64,000 nt of DNA from Pseudomonas psychrophila (GCF_001043005.1 NZ_JYKZ01000011.1:1-64000); one strand, 5' to 3'; shown: positions 1-11,528, numbered from the stretch's first letter. Program-made: numbers and translations. Notes: generated by a model not told the origin, from the sequence alone.

Positions 1-191
1 GCATGGGCTTCTCGCAGCATTCGGGGATGGTGATCGTGTGTGACGGTACCGACGAAGCGGCTGAGCGCATCGCCCGTGTCCTGCACAACGATCCGGCAAC
101 CGGCGTGATGCGCCACGCGGATGCGGGTTATGACATCGCCATCGACTGTGCGAACGAGCAGGGCCTGAACCTGCCGATGATTAACGGCTGA
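1..191 (+). CDS. hutU: Urocanate hydratase, C-terminal fragment
   Basis: This is the 3' end of a gene that begins before the window; the frame is open from the first base and stops at 191. The remaining residues ([18 protein letters not shown] near the left edge, then a run ending LPMING) match my memory of the extreme C-terminus of urocanate hydratase, the NAD-dependent enzyme that converts urocanate to imidazolone propionate in histidine breakdown. The next gene is hutH and the rest of the hut pathway follows on the same strand, which supports the call. Only about 62 residues are visible, so the catalytic residues cannot be checked. Confidence 0.88.
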   Translation, partial: MGFSQHSGMVIVCDGTDEAAERIARVLHNDPATGVMRHADAGYDIAIDCANEQGLNLPMING

Positions 192-203
192 CATTGGTCT
201 TCT

Positions 204-254
204 GTGGGAGCGAGCCTGCTCGCGAACGACCTTCGCGAGCAGGCTCGCTCCCAC
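204..254. repeat. REP inverted pair (GTGGGAGCGAGCCTGCTCGCGA class)
   Basis: Two inverted copies of the unit GTGGGAGCGAGCCTGCTCGCGA are separated by only a few bases, so the whole element folds as one long hairpin between hutU and hutH. The same unit, with a purine/pyrimidine variant in the middle, recurs in many gaps of this window. It is typical of Pseudomonas REP/REPIN repeats, which are mobilised in trans by RAYT transposases. It probably also stabilises or terminates the hutU transcript. Confidence 0.9.
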
Positions 255-307
255 AAGGTTGCTAAAGATTTCTATAATTTTGGTTACACGCGTGAAGGAG
301 TATTAAC

Positions 308-1840
308 GTGCTTGAGTTAAACCTGATCCCCGGCCAACTGAGCCTTGCCCAACTGCGTGACATCTATCAGCAGCCGGTCACCCTGAGCCTGGACGAAAGT
401 GCGTCGGTGCAGATCGATGCCAGCGTGGCGTGCGTTGAGCAGATCCTTGCCGAGAACCGCACCACCTACGGCATCAACACCGGTTTCGGTTTGTTGGCGT
501 CGACCAAAATCGCCAGCGAAGACCTGGAAAACCTCCAGCGTTCTCTGGTGCTGTCCCATGCAGCCGGTATCGGCGAGCCGATCAGCGATGATCTGGTACG
601 CCTGATCATGGTGCTCAAGGTCAACAGCCTGAGCCGTGGTTTCTCCGGAATTCGCCGCGTGGTAATTGATGCCTTGATCGCTCTGATCAATGCCGAGGTT
701 TATCCGCATATCCCGCTCAAAGGTTCGGTAGGTGCATCGGGCGACCTGGCGCCATTGGCGCATATGTCGCTGGTACTGCTGGGCGAAGGCAAGGCCCGTT
801 ACAAAGGCGAGTGGCTGGATGCAGTGACTGCCTTGAAGCAAGCCGGTCTTGAGCCTCTGACCCTGGCGGCAAAAGAAGGCCTGGCCTTGCTCAACGGCAC
901 TCAAGTGTCGACGGCCTACGCCCTGCGCGGTCTGTTTGAAGGCGAAGACCTGTTTGCTGCCGCGATGGCGTGCGGCGGCCTGACAGTTGAAGCGGTACTG
1001 GGTTCGCGTTCGCCGTTCGATCCACGCATTCATGCTGCACGCGGTCAACGCGGGCAAATCGACGCCGCTGCGATTTACCGCGACCTGCTGGGCACGAGCA
1101 GCGAAGTGTCCGAGTCGCACAAGAACTGCGACAAGGTACAAGACCCGTACTCCCTGCGTTGCCAGCCACAAGTAATGGGCGCCTGCCTGACCCAGTTCCG
1201 TCAGGCCGCCGAAGTGCTGGGCATTGAAGCCAACGCGGTGTCGGATAACCCGCTGGTATTCGCCGAGCAGGGCGACGTGATTTCCGGTGGCAACTTCCAC
1301 GCCGAACCGGTTGCGATGGCGGCAGACAACATGGCGTTGGCGATTGCTGAAATCGGTTCGCTGAGTGAGCGTCGCATCTCGTTGATGATGGACAAGCACA
1401 TGTCGCAATTGCCGCCGTTCCTGGTGGCCAATGGTGGCGTGAACTCCGGCTTCATGATCGCTCAGGTTACGGCTGCGGCCTTGGCCAGCGAGAACAAGGC
1501 GTTGTCCCACCCGCACAGTGTCGACAGCATTCCGACCTCGGCCAACCAGGAAGACCACGTATCGATGGCTCCTTCTGCTGGCAAGCGTCTGTGGGAAATG
1601 GCTGAAAACGTCCGTGGCGTGCTGGCCATCGAGTGGCTGGCCGCGTGCCAGGGTCTGGATCTGCGTGATGGCCTGAAAACCTCGGCCAAGCTTGAAGTCG
1701 CTCGCACGACCCTGCGCAGCAAGGTCGCTCACTATGAGAAAGACCGTTTCTTCGCGCCGGATATCGAAGTCGCCATGAAACTGCTGGCTACTCGTTGCCT
1801 GAACGATCTGCTGCCTGCTCACGTTCTGCCAAGCCTGTAA
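308..1840 (+). CDS. hutH: Histidine ammonia-lyase
   Basis: HutH removes ammonia from L-histidine to give urocanate, the first step of the hut pathway, in the cytoplasm. The 510-residue product has the normal family length. The Ala-Ser-Gly triplet that cyclises autocatalytically to the MIO electrophile lies at residues 143-145, within [12 protein letters not shown]. The N-terminal YGINTGFG motif and the later SQEDHVSM-like stretch ([10 protein letters not shown]) are also present. The start is GTG, with GAAGGAG 8-9 bases upstream deciding the position. A TATAAT box lies at 273-278 but has no convincing -35, so co-transcription with hutU remains possible despite the REP hairpin between them. 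Confidence 0.97.
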   Translation: MLELNLIPGQLSLAQLRDIYQQPVTLSLDESASVQIDASVACVEQILAENRTTYGINTGFGLLASTKIASEDLENLQRSLVLSHAAGIGEPISDDLVRLIMVLKVNSLSRGFSGIRRVVIDALIALINAEVYPHIPLKGSVGASGDLAPLAHMSLVLLGEGKARYKGEWLDAVTALKQAGLEPLTLAAKEGLALLNGTQVSTAYALRGLFEGEDLFAAAMACGGLTVEAVLGSRSPFDPRIHAARGQRGQIDAAAIYRDLLGTSSEVSESHKNCDKVQDPYSLRCQPQVMGACLTQFRQAAEVLGIEANAVSDNPLVFAEQGDVISGGNFHAEPVAMAADNMALAIAEIGSLSERRISLMMDKHMSQLPPFLVANGGVNSGFMIAQVTAAALASENKALSHPHSVDSIPTSANQEDHVSMAPSAGKRLWEMAENVRGVLAIEWLAACQGLDLRDGLKTSAKLEVARTTLRSKVAHYEKDRFFAPDIEVAMKLLATRCLNDLLPAHVLPSL

Positions 1841-1850
1841 CCCCAAAAAA

Positions 1851-1879
1851 ACGCAGAGGGTCTTATGGACCCTCTGCGT
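1851..1879 (+). terminator. Strong hairpin between hutH and hutT
   Basis: A perfect 12-bp inverted repeat (ACGCAGAGGGTC / GACCCTCTGCGT) with a 5-base loop follows the hutH stop. It is preceded by an A-run and followed by CTCTGTTTT. It looks like a partial rho-independent terminator or a processing and stability hairpin. It could lower expression of hutT-hutI-hutG relative to hutH. Confidence 0.7.
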
Positions 1880-1916
1880 CTCTGTTTTCGCCGACAAAAA
1901 TAATCAAGGACGCGAA

Positions 1917-3320
1917 ATGCAAAACCAGACTCAAGGTTTGAAACGCGGGCTATCCGCTCGCCACATCCGTTTTATGGCGCTGGGTTCAGCGATCGGAACG
2001 GGTCTTTTTTATGGTTCAGCCGCTGCCATCCAAATGGCTGGACCTGCTGTGCTGCTGGCGTACCTGATTGGTGGCGCCGCCGTGTTCATGGTGATGCGAG
2101 CACTGGGCGAAATGGCCGTGCATAACCCGGTGTCCGGCTCGTTTGGCCAGTATGCAAGCACCTACCTGGGCCCCATGTCCGGCTTTATCCTGGGCTGGAC
2201 CTATGCCTTCGAGATGATCATCGTGTGTCTGGCCGATGTCACCGCCTTCGGCATTTATATGGGCTTCTGGTTCCCGGAAGTCGCGCGCTGGATCTGGGTG
2301 CTGGGCATCGTGCTGCTGATCGGCGGCTTGAACCTGTGCAGCGTCAAAGTCTTTGGCGAAATGGAATTCTGGCTGTCGCTGCTTAAAGTTGCCGCCATCG
2401 TAGCCATGATCCTGGCCGGCTTCGGCATCATGCTGTTCGGGATCGGTACCTCTGGCAGCTCGGATGCTGTGGCCACAGGCATCAGCAACCTGTGGTCCTT
2501 CGGCGGCTTCATGCCTAATGGCGTGGGCGGTTTGATCGCTTCGTTTGCCGTGGTGATGTTTGCCTTTGGCGGCATTGAAATCATCGGCATCACTGCCGGC
2601 GAAGCCAAAGACCCGCAGCGTGTGATCCCTAAGGCGATCAACGCGGTACCGCTGCGCATCCTGTTGTTCTATGTGCTGACCCTGTTTGTGTTGATGGCTA
2701 TTTACCCTTGGAACCAGATCGGTAGCCAGGGCAGCCCGTTCGTGCAGATCTTTGACAGCCTGGGCATCAGCTCGGCGGCCACCATTCTTAATATCGTGGT
2801 GATCTCGGCGGCGGTGTCGGCCATCAACAGTGACATCTTTGGTGCAGGCCGCATGATGTACGGCCTGGCACAGCAAGGGCAGGCGCCTAAAGGCTTTGCC
2901 AAAATCTCCCGCCATGGCGTGCCGTGGATGACCGTACTGGTGATGGGCGCTACGTTGTTGGGCGGTGTGGTGCTCAACTACCTGATTCCGGAAAACATCT
3001 TTCTGGTGATCGCCTCGATTGCCACCTTCGCCACGGTGTGGGTGTGGTTGATGATCCTGGTGACCCAAGTGGCCATGCGCCGCTCCATGACCCGTGAGCA
3101 AGTGGCCGAACTCAAGTTCCCTGTGCCGTTCTGGCCGTATGCGCCAATGGCTGCTATTGCATTCATGGTGTTTATTTTCGGGGTACTGGGTTACTTCCCT
3201 GAGACGCAGGCGGCACTGATGGTAGGCGCGGTCTGGATTGTCTTCCTGGTTGTGGCCTATCTATTGTGGGTAAAGCCGGCAGCGGGTCGGGCAGTTGAAG
3301 TGGCGCCCGAGCTTTCCTGA
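1917..3320 (+). CDS. hutT: Histidine permease, AAT (amino acid transporter) family
   Basis: This is a 467-residue membrane protein with about twelve hydrophobic segments. It starts with the amino acid permease signature region ([17 protein letters not shown], residues 16-32) of the APC/AAT family, which includes ProY, AroP and GABA permease. Its place between hutH and hutI makes histidine, driven by proton symport, the likely substrate. In fluorescent pseudomonads a homologue here is called HutT or HutTh. A few hut loci also carry a urocanate-specific paralogue, so substrate is an inference from context. The ATG at 1917 follows AAGGACGCGAA. Confidence 0.9.
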   Translation: MQNQTQGLKRGLSARHIRFMALGSAIGTGLFYGSAAAIQMAGPAVLLAYLIGGAAVFMVMRALGEMAVHNPVSGSFGQYASTYLGPMSGFILGWTYAFEMIIVCLADVTAFGIYMGFWFPEVARWIWVLGIVLLIGGLNLCSVKVFGEMEFWLSLLKVAAIVAMILAGFGIMLFGIGTSGSSDAVATGISNLWSFGGFMPNGVGGLIASFAVVMFAFGGIEIIGITAGEAKDPQRVIPKAINAVPLRILLFYVLTLFVLMAIYPWNQIGSQGSPFVQIFDSLGISSAATILNIVVISAAVSAINSDIFGAGRMMYGLAQQGQAPKGFAKISRHGVPWMTVLVMGATLLGGVVLNYLIPENIFLVIASIATFATVWVWLMILVTQVAMRRSMTREQVAELKFPVPFWPYAPMAAIAFMVFIFGVLGYFPETQAALMVGAVWIVFLVVAYLLWVKPAAGRAVEVAPELS

Positions 3321-3347
3321 GTTTTTGATCATTGACGGAGTGACGCA

Positions 3348-4553
3348 ATGAAAACCCTTTGGCAACACTGCAATGTCGCAACCATGGCCAATGGCACGTA
3401 CTCGATCATCGAGGATGCCGCCATTGTCACCCGTGATGGCTACATTGAGTGGATTGGTCCGCGTCAGCAGTTGCCGACGGGCGAGTATGGACAAACCCAT
3501 GGCCTGGAAGGGGCATGGGTGACGCCGGGGCTGATCGATTGCCATACGCACACGGTGTTTGGCGGCAATCGCAGCGGCGAATTCGAGCAGCGTTTGCAAG
3601 GCGTGAGCTATGCAGAAATCGCCGCTGCCGGTGGCGGTATTGCCAGCACCGTGCGTGCGACTCGTGCTGCCAGCGAAGAGGAATTATTTGCCAGTGCCCG
3701 TCAGCGTTTGCTGTGTTTGCTGCGCGATGGCGTTACCAGCGTCGAGATCAAGTCGGGTTATGGCCTGAGCCTTGAGAGCGAACGCAAAATTCTGCGTGTG
3801 ATCCGTCGCCTGGGCACCGAGTTGCCGGTCACAGTGCGTAGCACCTGTCTGGCGGCCCATGCCTTGCCGCCGGAGTACAAGGACCGGGCCGACGACTATA
3901 TCGAGCATATTTGCAACGAGATGCTCCCCGCGCTGGCGGCCGAAGGGCTGGTTGACGCCGTGGATGCGTTCTGCGAATACCTGGCGTTTTCGCCCACTCA
4001 AGTTGAGCGGGTATTCAAGGTGGCGCAGCAATTGGGCCTGCCGGTCAAATTGCACGCCGAGCAACTGTCCTCGTTACACGGCTCAAGCCTGGCGGCACGT
4101 TATCAGGCGTTGTCGGCGGACCATCTGGAATTCATGACCGAAGAAGACGCCATTGCCATGGCCGCCTCCGGCACCGTGGCCGTGCTCTTGCCCGGTGCGT
4201 TTTACTTCTTGCGTGAAACCCAGTTGCCGCCGATGGACGCCCTGCGCAAGCACGGGGTGAAAATCGCCATCGCCAGCGACCTCAACCCCGGTACGTCCCC
4301 TGGCTTGTCGTTGCGCCTGATGCTGAACATGGCTTGCACCCTGTTCCGCATGACCCCCGAAGAAGCCCTGGCCGGCGTCACCCAACATGCGGCGACGGCA
4401 TTGGGTATGGGCGAGACCCATGGTTCGCTTGAGCCCGGCAAAGTGGCCGACTTTGTGGCCTGGAACATTGATCGCCCGGCAGACCTGGCCTATTGGCTGG
4501 GCGGTGATCTGGACAAACGCGTCGTGCGCAGCGGCGTTGACGTAACGCTTTAG
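3348..4553 (+). CDS. hutI: Imidazolonepropionase
   Basis: HutI hydrolyses 4-imidazolone-5-propionate to N-formimino-L-glutamate. The 401-residue protein is a metal-dependent amidohydrolase. The first metal ligands His66-Thr67-His68 lie in [12 protein letters not shown], followed by KLHAEQ and ADHLE for further ligands and a late [11 protein letters not shown] for the catalytic aspartate. Length and motifs are normal. It begins 27 bases after hutT behind a CGGAG ribosome site and is followed 11 bases later by hutG, so the three form one operon. Confidence 0.97.
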   Translation: MKTLWQHCNVATMANGTYSIIEDAAIVTRDGYIEWIGPRQQLPTGEYGQTHGLEGAWVTPGLIDCHTHTVFGGNRSGEFEQRLQGVSYAEIAAAGGGIASTVRATRAASEEELFASARQRLLCLLRDGVTSVEIKSGYGLSLESERKILRVIRRLGTELPVTVRSTCLAAHALPPEYKDRADDYIEHICNEMLPALAAEGLVDAVDAFCEYLAFSPTQVERVFKVAQQLGLPVKLHAEQLSSLHGSSLAARYQALSADHLEFMTEEDAIAMAASGTVAVLLPGAFYFLRETQLPPMDALRKHGVKIAIASDLNPGTSPGLSLRLMLNMACTLFRMTPEEALAGVTQHAATALGMGETHGSLEPGKVADFVAWNIDRPADLAYWLGGDLDKRVVRSGVDVTL

Positions 4554-4564
4554 GAGAAAAGGTT

Positions 4565-5371
4565 GTGGATAAGGTTCTGACATTCAAACAAGGCCGTGTG
4601 CCATTGCTGATCAGCATGCCCCACGCAGGCTTGAAGCTGACACCTGCGGTCAAGGCCGGGCTGATCCCCGAAGCGCAAAGCCTGCCGGACACCGACTGGC
4701 ATATCCCACAGCTTTATGATTTTGCCACCGAGCTGGGTGCCAGCACCCTGGCAGCGGAGTATTCGCGCTTTGTGATCGACCTCAATCGCCCGCAGGACGA
4801 TGCGCCGATGTATGTAGGAGCGACCACCGGGCTGTTCCCGGCCACGCTGTTTGATGGTGTGCCACTGTTTCGTGAAGGGCAGGTGCCTTCTGCCGCAGAG
4901 CGTGCAACGTATCTTGAGCAGATCTGGCAACCTTACCACCAGACCCTGGAGCAGGAACTGAAGCGCCTCAAGGATGAATTTGGCTATGCGCTGCTGTTTG
5001 ATGCGCACTCCATTCGTTCTTGCGTGCCGCACCTGTTTGAGGGGCGGTTGCCGGACTTCAACCTGGGGACCTTCAATGGCGCCAGTTGCGATCCGACCCT
5101 GGCCCGCGACCTTGAAGCCATTTGTGCCGAGCATCCGGCCTACAGCCACATCCTGAATGGACGCTTCAAGGGCGGTCATATCACTCGCCACTACGGCAGT
5201 CCGGCGGACAACATCCATGCCGTGCAGCTGGAACTGGCCCAGTGCACTTATATGGAGGAGTTTGAGCCGTTCAACTATCGCGAAGACCTTGCGGCACCGA
5301 CCCAGGTGGTGCTCAAGCAGTTGCTGGCGCGGATTATTGAGTGGGGTCAGCAGCGATACTCCAAGGGCTGA
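4565..5371 (+). CDS. hutG: N-formylglutamate deformylase
   Basis: This 268-residue N-formylglutamate amidohydrolase releases formate and glutamate. It fits the five-step Pseudomonas hut route, in which formimino-glutamate is first deiminated by HutF. The family pattern is visible as LISMPHAG near residue 16, a LLFDAHSIRS zinc-binding motif, and NGRFKGGHITRHYG. The start is GTG at 4565, preceded by TAGGAGAAAA, whose TAG is the hutI stop. This tight spacing implies translational coupling. hutF and the regulator hutC are not in the window and should lie upstream. Confidence 0.96.
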   Translation: MDKVLTFKQGRVPLLISMPHAGLKLTPAVKAGLIPEAQSLPDTDWHIPQLYDFATELGASTLAAEYSRFVIDLNRPQDDAPMYVGATTGLFPATLFDGVPLFREGQVPSAAERATYLEQIWQPYHQTLEQELKRLKDEFGYALLFDAHSIRSCVPHLFEGRLPDFNLGTFNGASCDPTLARDLEAICAEHPAYSHILNGRFKGGHITRHYGSPADNIHAVQLELAQCTYMEEFEPFNYREDLAAPTQVVLKQLLARIIEWGQQRYSKG

Positions 5372-5381
5372 GTCGGGTGGT

Positions 5382-5466
5382 GTGGGAGCGGGCTTGCTCG
5401 CGATGCCAGCGCCGCGGTCTGTCAGTGAGGTTGCATTGATGCCATCGCGAGCAAGCCCGCTCCTAC
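5382..5466. repeat. REPIN (GTGGGAGCGGGCTTGCTCGCGA class)
   Basis: Two inverted REP units face each other around a spacer of about 40 bases between hutG and pip. The left unit is intact and the right unit ends CCGCTCCTAC, one base off the consensus. It lies directly after the hutG stop, where it may act as a transcript end. Confidence 0.9.
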
Positions 5467-5581
5467 AGGGTTTAAGCAACAGCCAGTTATTCAACCACAG
5501 TGTTTTTAAGGGCATGCTCATTGCGCCCAATCGGGTTTATGATGCCAGAGGCAACATTATCCCGACCTCCCGGAGTGCGTA

Positions 5582-6553
5582 ATGCAGACCTTGTTCCCGC
5601 AGATCAAACCTTACGCCCGTCATGAACTGGCGGTTGATGGGCCGCATGTTCTTTACGTAGACGAGAGCGGTTCGCCAGACGGCCTGCCTGTGGTGTTTGT
5701 GCATGGCGGGCCGGGTTCGGGTTGCGATGCCAACAGCCGCTGCTACTTCGATCCGGGCCTGTACCGCATCATTACTTTTGATCAGCGCGGTTGCGGGCGT
5801 TCAACCCCCCACGCCAGTCTGGATAGCAACACGACGTGGGACCTGGTTGCCGACATGGAACGGATCCGCCTGTTCCTGGGCATCGACAAGTGGGTGCTGT
5901 TTGGTGGCTCGTGGGGCTCGACCCTGTCACTGGCGTACGCGCAAAGCCATCCGGACAAGGTGCATGGACTGATCCTGCGCGGGATCTTTCTGGCTCGCCC
6001 TCAAGAAATCGAATGGTTCTATCAGGCAGGCGCCAGCCGGATCTTCCCGGACTACTGGCAGGACTATATAGCGCCCATCCCGCCGGAAGAGCGTCACGAC
6101 CTGATGAGTGCCTTTCACAAGCGCCTGACAGGCAATGACCAGATTGCCCAGATGCACGTGGCCAAGGCCTGGTCGACCTGGGAGGGCCGTGCGGCCACCC
6201 TGCGGCCCAACCCGCAAGTGGTCGAGCGTTTCTGTGACCCTCACCGGGCATTGTCCATTGCCCGCATCGAATGCCACTACTTTATGAACAATGCGTTCCT
6301 GGAGCCCAATCAGCTGCTGCGTGACATGTACAAGATTGCCCATCTGCCGGCGGTCATCGTGCATGGTCGCTACGACATGATTTGCCCGCTGGATAACGCC
6401 TGGGAGCTGCATCAGGCCTGGCCGGGCAGCGAACTGCAGATAATCCGCGAAGCCGGGCACGTAGCTTCCGAACCCGGGATCACCGATGCATTGGTGCGCG
6501 CCACTGAGCAAATGGCCCGCAGCCTGCTCAACTTGCAACCGGACGAAGCATGA
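5582..6553 (+). CDS. pip: Proline iminopeptidase
   Basis: This alpha/beta-hydrolase aminopeptidase of family S33 removes N-terminal proline from peptides in the cytoplasm. The 323-residue product has the oxyanion-loop motif HGGPGSG at 41-47. The nucleophile elbow GGSWGS puts the catalytic serine at 110. The acid lies in [10 protein letters not shown] and the histidine in EAGHVAS near residue 296. The CCCGGAG site before the ATG at 5582 fixes the start. The stop overlaps the start of dtd by 4 bases, and the pip-dtd pairing is conserved in Pseudomonas as far as I recall. Confidence 0.95.
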   Translation: MQTLFPQIKPYARHELAVDGPHVLYVDESGSPDGLPVVFVHGGPGSGCDANSRCYFDPGLYRIITFDQRGCGRSTPHASLDSNTTWDLVADMERIRLFLGIDKWVLFGGSWGSTLSLAYAQSHPDKVHGLILRGIFLARPQEIEWFYQAGASRIFPDYWQDYIAPIPPEERHDLMSAFHKRLTGNDQIAQMHVAKAWSTWEGRAATLRPNPQVVERFCDPHRALSIARIECHYFMNNAFLEPNQLLRDMYKIAHLPAVIVHGRYDMICPLDNAWELHQAWPGSELQIIREAGHVASEPGITDALVRATEQMARSLLNLQPDEA

Positions 6554-6987
6554 GGGGGTTGTTGCAGCGTGTCAGTGGGGCGCGGGTTGAGGTCGCGGGG
6601 GAGATTATCGGATCAATCGACCAGGGTTTGCTGGTGCTGGTCGCCGTCGAACCCGGTGATACCGAGGCGAGCGCCGCCAAGTTGTTGCACAAGCTGCTCA
6701 ACTACCGTGTGTTCAGCGATGCCGAAGGCAAAATGAACCTTTCCCTGGCCGATATTGGCGGGGGGTTGCTGCTGGTATCGCAATTTACCCTGGCGGCTGA
6801 CACCAAAAGCGGCCTGCGCCCCGGTTTCTCAACGGCGGCACCTCCTGCATTGGCCGAGGCCTTATTCAATCACCTGCTGGGGGAGGCCAAGCGCCTTCAT
6901 CCGAGAGTCGAATCTGGCCGTTTTGGGGCAGATATGCAGGTGCATTTGGTCAATGATGGCCCTGTGACATTTCTGTTACAAATCTAA
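6550..6987 (+). CDS. dtd: D-aminoacyl-tRNA deacylase
   Basis: Dtd hydrolyses D-aminoacyl-tRNAs, and glycyl-tRNA-Ala, so that mischarged tRNA is recycled. At 145 residues it is full length. It carries the two family motifs that shape the active site, SQFTL (residues 77-81) and a C-terminal NDGPVTFLL corresponding to the GP-cis-Pro loop. The ATG lies inside the end of pip (ATGA overlap), which indicates coupled translation. Confidence 0.95.
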   Translation: MRGLLQRVSGARVEVAGEIIGSIDQGLLVLVAVEPGDTEASAAKLLHKLLNYRVFSDAEGKMNLSLADIGGGLLLVSQFTLAADTKSGLRPGFSTAAPPALAEALFNHLLGEAKRLHPRVESGRFGADMQVHLVNDGPVTFLLQI

Positions 6988-7029
6988 AACCCTTAAAAAC
7001 CGTGTTTTCGTCTGAAAACAGGGGGTTTT
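6986..7029 (+). terminator. Rho-independent terminator after dtd
   Basis: A perfect 7-bp stem TGTTTTC/GAAAACA with loop GTCT (7003-7020) is nested inside an outer AAAACCC/GGGTTTT pairing (6986-6992 and 7023-7029). The right arm ends in TTTT. It starts at the dtd stop codon and would end the pip-dtd transcript. Confidence 0.75.
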
Positions 7030-7218
7030 AGCGAGAAATACTTGCTGACAGTGGATGCGTTGTAACGCGGGCTACTAGATAATCCTGCGCTACACAGAGA
7101 CTAATCCGACGCATCTGGGGAATCATTCATTCCTTTGATGGTCGGAACAGTGCTCGCCAACCTGGCATTTAGATCGCTGGCCGTTGGTTTCATCATCTGT
7201 TTTCGGCGAGGTTTGCTC

Positions 7219-8976
7219 GTGATTGTTAGTCCATTATTTAATGCACCAAAAATGTCTGCCAAGCGGTTACGCAACGCACTGGTGACGGGCTCTGCGCTCT
7301 TTTGCTTGTTCGGTGCGGGTCAACTGTGGGCATTCAGTCTGGATGACGTGGCGGCTGAGGCTAAAACCCTCGCCGAACAGAAATACCAAGCGCCACGCAG
7401 CAATTTGCCAAAAGAGTTCCGCGACATGAAGTTCGCGGACTACCAGAAGATTCAATTCAACCGCGACAAGGCCCAGTGGGCGGGTGATAAAACCCCGTTC
7501 AAACTGTCCTTCTATCACCAGGGCATGCATTTCGACACGCCGGTGAAAATCAACGAAGTGACAGCCACCAAGGTCGAAGAGATCAAGTACGACTCCAGTC
7601 GTTTCGATTTCGGTGACGTCAAGTTTGATCCAAAAGCTACCGAGAACCTCGGTTGGGCGGGTTTCCGCGTGCTGTATCCGATCAATAAGGCGGATAAGCA
7701 GGACGAAATCATGACCATGCTCGGCGCGAGTTACTTCCGCGTTGTGGGCAAGGATCAAATCTATGGCCTGTCGGCCCGTGGTATGGCGATCGACACCGCA
7801 TTGCCGTCGGGTGAAGAGTTCCCGCGCTTTACTGAGTTCTGGATCGAAAAACCCAAGCCCAACGATAAACATCTGGTGATCTTCGCTTTGCTGGACTCGC
7901 CACGGGCGACCGGCGCTTACCGCTTTACCCTGCGCCCCGGCGTAGACACGGTAGTGGATGTCAAAGCGCAAATGTTCCTGCGTGACAAGGTTGGCAAGCT
8001 GGGCATCGCTCCGCTGACCAGCATGTTCCTGTTCGGCGCCAACCAGCCGTCCAAAGTCCTCAACTACCGCCGCGAGTTGCATGACTCGTCTGGTCTGGCC
8101 ATTCATGCCGGCAACGGCGAGTGGATCTGGCGTCCGCTGAACAACCCGAAACACTTGTCGGTCAGCAACTTCTCGGTCGAAAACCCGCGCGGCTTCGGCT
8201 TGCTGCAACGTGGCCGTGACTTCAGCCACTACGAAGATCTGGACGACAACTACGACAAGCGCCCAAGCGCCTGGATCGAACCGCAGGGTGATTGGGGCAA
8301 AGGCTCCGTTGACCTGGTAGAAATTCCGACCGCTGACGAAACCAACGACAACATCGTTGCGTTCTGGAGCCCGGAAACACTGCCAGAGCCACTCAAGCCG
8401 TTTGATTTCGCTTACCGCATGCACTGGACCCTGGACGAAGCTGCCCTGCATCCAACGGATAGCGCCTGGGTTAAGCAAACCCTGCGTTCGACCGGCGACG
8501 TTAAGCAATCGAACCTGATCCGCCAGCCAGACGGCAGCGTCGCGTATCTGGTGGACTTCGAAGGCCCGTCGCTCAAGGCCCTGCCAGAAAATGCCGCAGT
8601 ACGCAGCCAGGTGAGTGTGGGTGACAACGCGGAACTGGTTGAGAACAACGTGCGTTACAACCCTGAAACCAAGGGCTGGCGCTTGACCCTGCGGATGAAA
8701 ATCAAGGATCCGAGCAAGTCTACGGAGATGCGTGCAGCGCTGGTTCAGGACATCGAGCAAGCACCTGCGGCCAAGCCTGCAGCGCCTGCGGCCAAGCCTG
8801 CAGCGCCTGTGACTAAAGCTGAAAAAGCGGCGGCCAAGGCACAAGAGAAGAAAGACCACGCGGCCAAGGACGCCAAGGCCCCGGCGGCTGACGCTCCTGT
8901 AGCCACTCCAGAACCGGTGAAGACTGAAAAAGTGTTGACCGAGACCTGGAGCTACCAGTTGCCAGCCGATGAGTAA
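7219..8976 (+). CDS. opgG: Periplasmic glucan biosynthesis protein G
   Basis: OpgG (MdoG) is a periplasmic protein needed to build the branched backbone of osmoregulated periplasmic glucans. I place the start at GTG 7219 (product begins [10 protein letters not shown], 585 residues). That start has GAGG at 7 bases spacing, and the signal peptide ([19 protein letters not shown], cleavage near LWA-F) then sits at the usual distance. An in-frame ATG at 7138 would add a non-homologous hydrophobic extension. Family blocks such as [12 protein letters not shown] and [11 protein letters not shown] are clear. The C-terminal tail is a low-complexity Ala/Lys/Pro stretch, followed by the conserved [12 protein letters not shown] end. 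The stop overlaps opgH by 8 bases. Confidence 0.94.
   Translation: MIVSPLFNAPKMSAKRLRNALVTGSALFCLFGAGQLWAFSLDDVAAEAKTLAEQKYQAPRSNLPKEFRDMKFADYQKIQFNRDKAQWAGDKTPFKLSFYHQGMHFDTPVKINEVTATKVEEIKYDSSRFDFGDVKFDPKATENLGWAGFRVLYPINKADKQDEIMTMLGASYFRVVGKDQIYGLSARGMAIDTALPSGEEFPRFTEFWIEKPKPNDKHLVIFALLDSPRATGAYRFTLRPGVDTVVDVKAQMFLRDKVGKLGIAPLTSMFLFGANQPSKVLNYRRELHDSSGLAIHAGNGEWIWRPLNNPKHLSVSNFSVENPRGFGLLQRGRDFSHYEDLDDNYDKRPSAWIEPQGDWGKGSVDLVEIPTADETNDNIVAFWSPETLPEPLKPFDFAYRMHWTLDEAALHPTDSAWVKQTLRSTGDVKQSNLIRQPDGSVAYLVDFEGPSLKALPENAAVRSQVSVGDNAELVENNVRYNPETKGWRLTLRMKIKDPSKSTEMRAALVQDIEQAPAAKPAAPAAKPAAPVTKAEKAAAKAQEKKDHAAKDAKAPAADAPVATPEPVKTEKVLTETWSYQLPADE
8767..8808 (+). repeat. Perfect 21-bp tandem duplication in opgG tail
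   Basis: Two identical, abutting 21-base units encode AAKPAAP twice in the low-complexity tail of OpgG. The unit length is a multiple of three, so copy number can change without breaking the frame. It is a likely site of length variation between strains. Confidence 0.9.
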
Positions 8977-11521
8977 TGCTCAGCCCCAACCGGCCTCGCT
9001 CAGCGAGTACCTGGCGCATTTGCCACTGAGCGATGAGCAGCGCGCGGAACTGGCGAGCTGCACCTCGTTCGCCGAGTTGCATGCGCGCCTGTCGGCGAAA
9101 ACTGATGTCGATGCTGCTGAGGCCGCTCAGGCCTCGGTGGGCACGCGTCTGAACCTGAATTCGGCCGATGAGCTTGAGGAAGCAGAAATGCTCGCCCTCG
9201 ACGCCAGCGGCCGGGTGATGCTCAAGGCCACGCCGCCGATTCGTCGCACCAAGGTGGTGCCGGAGCCGTGGCGTACCAACATCCTGGTTCGTGGATGGCG
9301 GCGCCTGACCGGGCGCAGCAATCCGCCTGCGCCGAAAATTGACGAGCGCGTATTGCCCAAGGCCCGCTGGCGTACGGTGGGTTCGATCCGCCGTTACATC
9401 CTGCTGGTCTTGATGCTGGGCCAGACCATTGTTGCTGGCTGGTACATGAAAGGCATCATGCCGTACCAGGGCTGGTCGTTTGTCGACCTTGAAGAAGTGT
9501 TGCACCAGCCGTTGACGCAAACGGCGCAACAAGTGCTGCCGTATGCCTTGCAGACCAGCATCCTGATTCTGTTCGGGATTCTGTTTTGCTGGGTGTCGGC
9601 GGGTTTCTGGACTGCCTTGATGGGCTTTCTGGAGCTGCTGACCGGCCACGACAAATACCGTATTTCCGGCAAAAGCGCCGGGAATGAGGCAATCCCTGAG
9701 CAAGCACGTACTGCGCTGGTAATGCCGATCTGTAACGAAGACGTAACCCGTGTATTTGCGGGCTTGCGGGCGACCTACGAATCGGTGGCGGCCACGGGCG
9801 ATCTGGATCGCTTCGACTTCTTTATCCTCAGCGACAGTAACGACCCTGATATCTGTGTCGCAGAACAACAGGCCTGGCTGGATGTGTGCCGCGAAACAGA
9901 AGGCTTTGGGCGAATTTTCTATCGTCGTCGCCGTCGTCGTGTGAAGCGCAAGAGCGGCAACCTCGATGACTTCTGCCGTCGCTGGGGCGGCGATTACAAG
10001 TACATGGTGGTACTCGACGCCGACAGCGTGATGAGCGGTGAGTGCCTGACCAGTCTGGTGCGCTTGATGGAAGCCACGCCAGACGCCGGCATCATCCAGA
10101 CCGCGCCGCGAGCATCGGGCATGGACACCTTGTATGCGCGCATGCAGCAATTTGCGACGCGGGTATACGGACCACTCTTCACTGCCGGTTTGCACTTCTG
10201 GCAGTTGGGTGAATCCCACTACTGGGGCCATAACGCAATCATCCGCATGAAGCCGTTTATCGAGCACTGCGCCTTGGCGCCGTTGCCGGGTAAAGGTGCT
10301 TTTGCGGGCGCGATTCTGTCACACGACTTTGTTGAAGCCGCGTTGATGCGCCGTGCCGGTTGGGGCGTGTGGATTGCCTACGACTTACCGGGCAGCTACG
10401 AAGAATTGCCGCCCAACCTGCTGGACGAACTCAAGCGTGACCGTCGTTGGTGCCACGGCAACCTGATGAACTTCCGCCTGTTCCTGGTCAAAGGCATGCA
10501 CCCGGTACACCGTGCGGTGTTCCTCACGGGCGTGATGTCTTACCTGTCAGCGCCGTTGTGGTTCTTCTTTCTGTTGCTGTCGACCGCCCTGCTGGCAGTC
10601 AACACGTTGATGGAGCCGCAGTACTTCATGGAGCCGCGTCAGTTGTACCCGCTGTGGCCACAATGGCATCCGGATAAAGCCGTTGCGCTGTTCTCGACCA
10701 CTATAGTGCTGTTGTTCCTGCCTAAACTGCTGAGCATCATCCTGATCTGGGCCAAGGGCGCGAAAGAGTTCGGTGGCAAGTTCAAAGTCACGCTGTCGAT
10801 GCTGCTGGAGATGCTGTTCTCGATGCTGTTGGCACCTGTGCGCATGATCTTCCATACCCGCTTTGTTCTGGCTGCGTTCCTGGGCTGGGCTGCGACCTGG
10901 AACTCGCCACAGCGTGACGACGACTCCACGCCGTGGAGTGAAGCAGTACGCCGTCATGGTCCGCAAACCCTGTTGGGTGCGGCTTGGGCAGCGTTGGTGC
11001 TGTGGTTGAACCCGAGCTTTTTGTGGTGGCTGGTGCCAATTGTCGGTTCGCTGATGTTGTCGATCCCGGTATCGGTGATCTCCAGCCGGGTCAAGCTGGG
11101 CCTCAAGACGCGCGATGAAAGCCTGTTCCTGATTCCTGAGGAATATGCTCCGCCCCGTGAATTGTCGGCCACTGCCGAATATACCCACGAAAATCGCTAC
11201 CACGCACTGCATGACGGTTTTGTGCGGGCCGTGGTTGATCCGCAGCAGAACGCACTGGCTTGCGCCCTTGCGACGTCGCGTCACCGTGAGGCCGAGCCGA
11301 TCGAATGGCTGCGTACCGAGCGTGTGCGTCACGCACTCAAGGTGGGGCCTCAGGGTGTCAGCGACAAAGAGCGCATGGAGCTCTTGAGCGACCCTGTTGC
11401 TCTGGCACGCTTGCACGCGCTGGTGTGGAACGAAGGTCACGAAGGCTGGCTGAACGCCTGGCGAGAGTCGGTTGCCGCTGACCCTCACGCGCCGTTGTTG
11501 CCGTTACAGCCCGCGGCTTGA
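8969..11521 (+). CDS. opgH: Glucans biosynthesis glucosyltransferase H
   Basis: OpgH (MdoH) is the inner-membrane family 2 glucosyltransferase that uses UDP-glucose to polymerise the beta-1,2 glucan backbone while moving it to the periplasm. The 850-residue length is close to the E. coli protein. Visible features are a cytoplasmic N-terminal region, transmembrane segments near residues 135-155 and 190-215, and the glycosyltransferase core ([26 protein letters not shown]). These are followed by the RDRRWCHGN motif equivalent to Q/RxxRW, and a multi-pass C-terminal half. It overlaps opgG and shares its operon. Confidence 0.96.
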   Translation: MSNAQPQPASLSEYLAHLPLSDEQRAELASCTSFAELHARLSAKTDVDAAEAAQASVGTRLNLNSADELEEAEMLALDASGRVMLKATPPIRRTKVVPEPWRTNILVRGWRRLTGRSNPPAPKIDERVLPKARWRTVGSIRRYILLVLMLGQTIVAGWYMKGIMPYQGWSFVDLEEVLHQPLTQTAQQVLPYALQTSILILFGILFCWVSAGFWTALMGFLELLTGHDKYRISGKSAGNEAIPEQARTALVMPICNEDVTRVFAGLRATYESVAATGDLDRFDFFILSDSNDPDICVAEQQAWLDVCRETEGFGRIFYRRRRRRVKRKSGNLDDFCRRWGGDYKYMVVLDADSVMSGECLTSLVRLMEATPDAGIIQTAPRASGMDTLYARMQQFATRVYGPLFTAGLHFWQLGESHYWGHNAIIRMKPFIEHCALAPLPGKGAFAGAILSHDFVEAALMRRAGWGVWIAYDLPGSYEELPPNLLDELKRDRRWCHGNLMNFRLFLVKGMHPVHRAVFLTGVMSYLSAPLWFFFLLLSTALLAVNTLMEPQYFMEPRQLYPLWPQWHPDKAVALFSTTIVLLFLPKLLSIILIWAKGAKEFGGKFKVTLSMLLEMLFSMLLAPVRMIFHTRFVLAAFLGWAATWNSPQRDDDSTPWSEAVRRHGPQTLLGAAWAALVLWLNPSFLWWLVPIVGSLMLSIPVSVISSRVKLGLKTRDESLFLIPEEYAPPRELSATAEYTHENRYHALHDGFVRAVVDPQQNALACALATSRHREAEPIEWLRTERVRHALKVGPQGVSDKERMELLSDPVALARLHALVWNEGHEGWLNAWRESVAADPHAPLLPLQPAA

Positions 11522-11528
11522 TGTCAAA

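Noticed and set aside
273-278. TATAAT as a hutH promoter
   Set aside because: No -35 hexamer at a workable distance was found; recorded only as a weak possibility under hutH.
317-1897. A 526-codon open frame antisense to hutH
   Set aside because: It mirrors the codon pattern of hutH, has no ribosome site and its translation is a low-information Gln/His/Arg-rich sequence.
7135-7218. An N-terminal extension of OpgG starting at TTG 7135 or ATG 7138
   Set aside because: It lacks a ribosome site and would place a second hydrophobic stretch before the normal signal peptide; GTG 7219 fits better.
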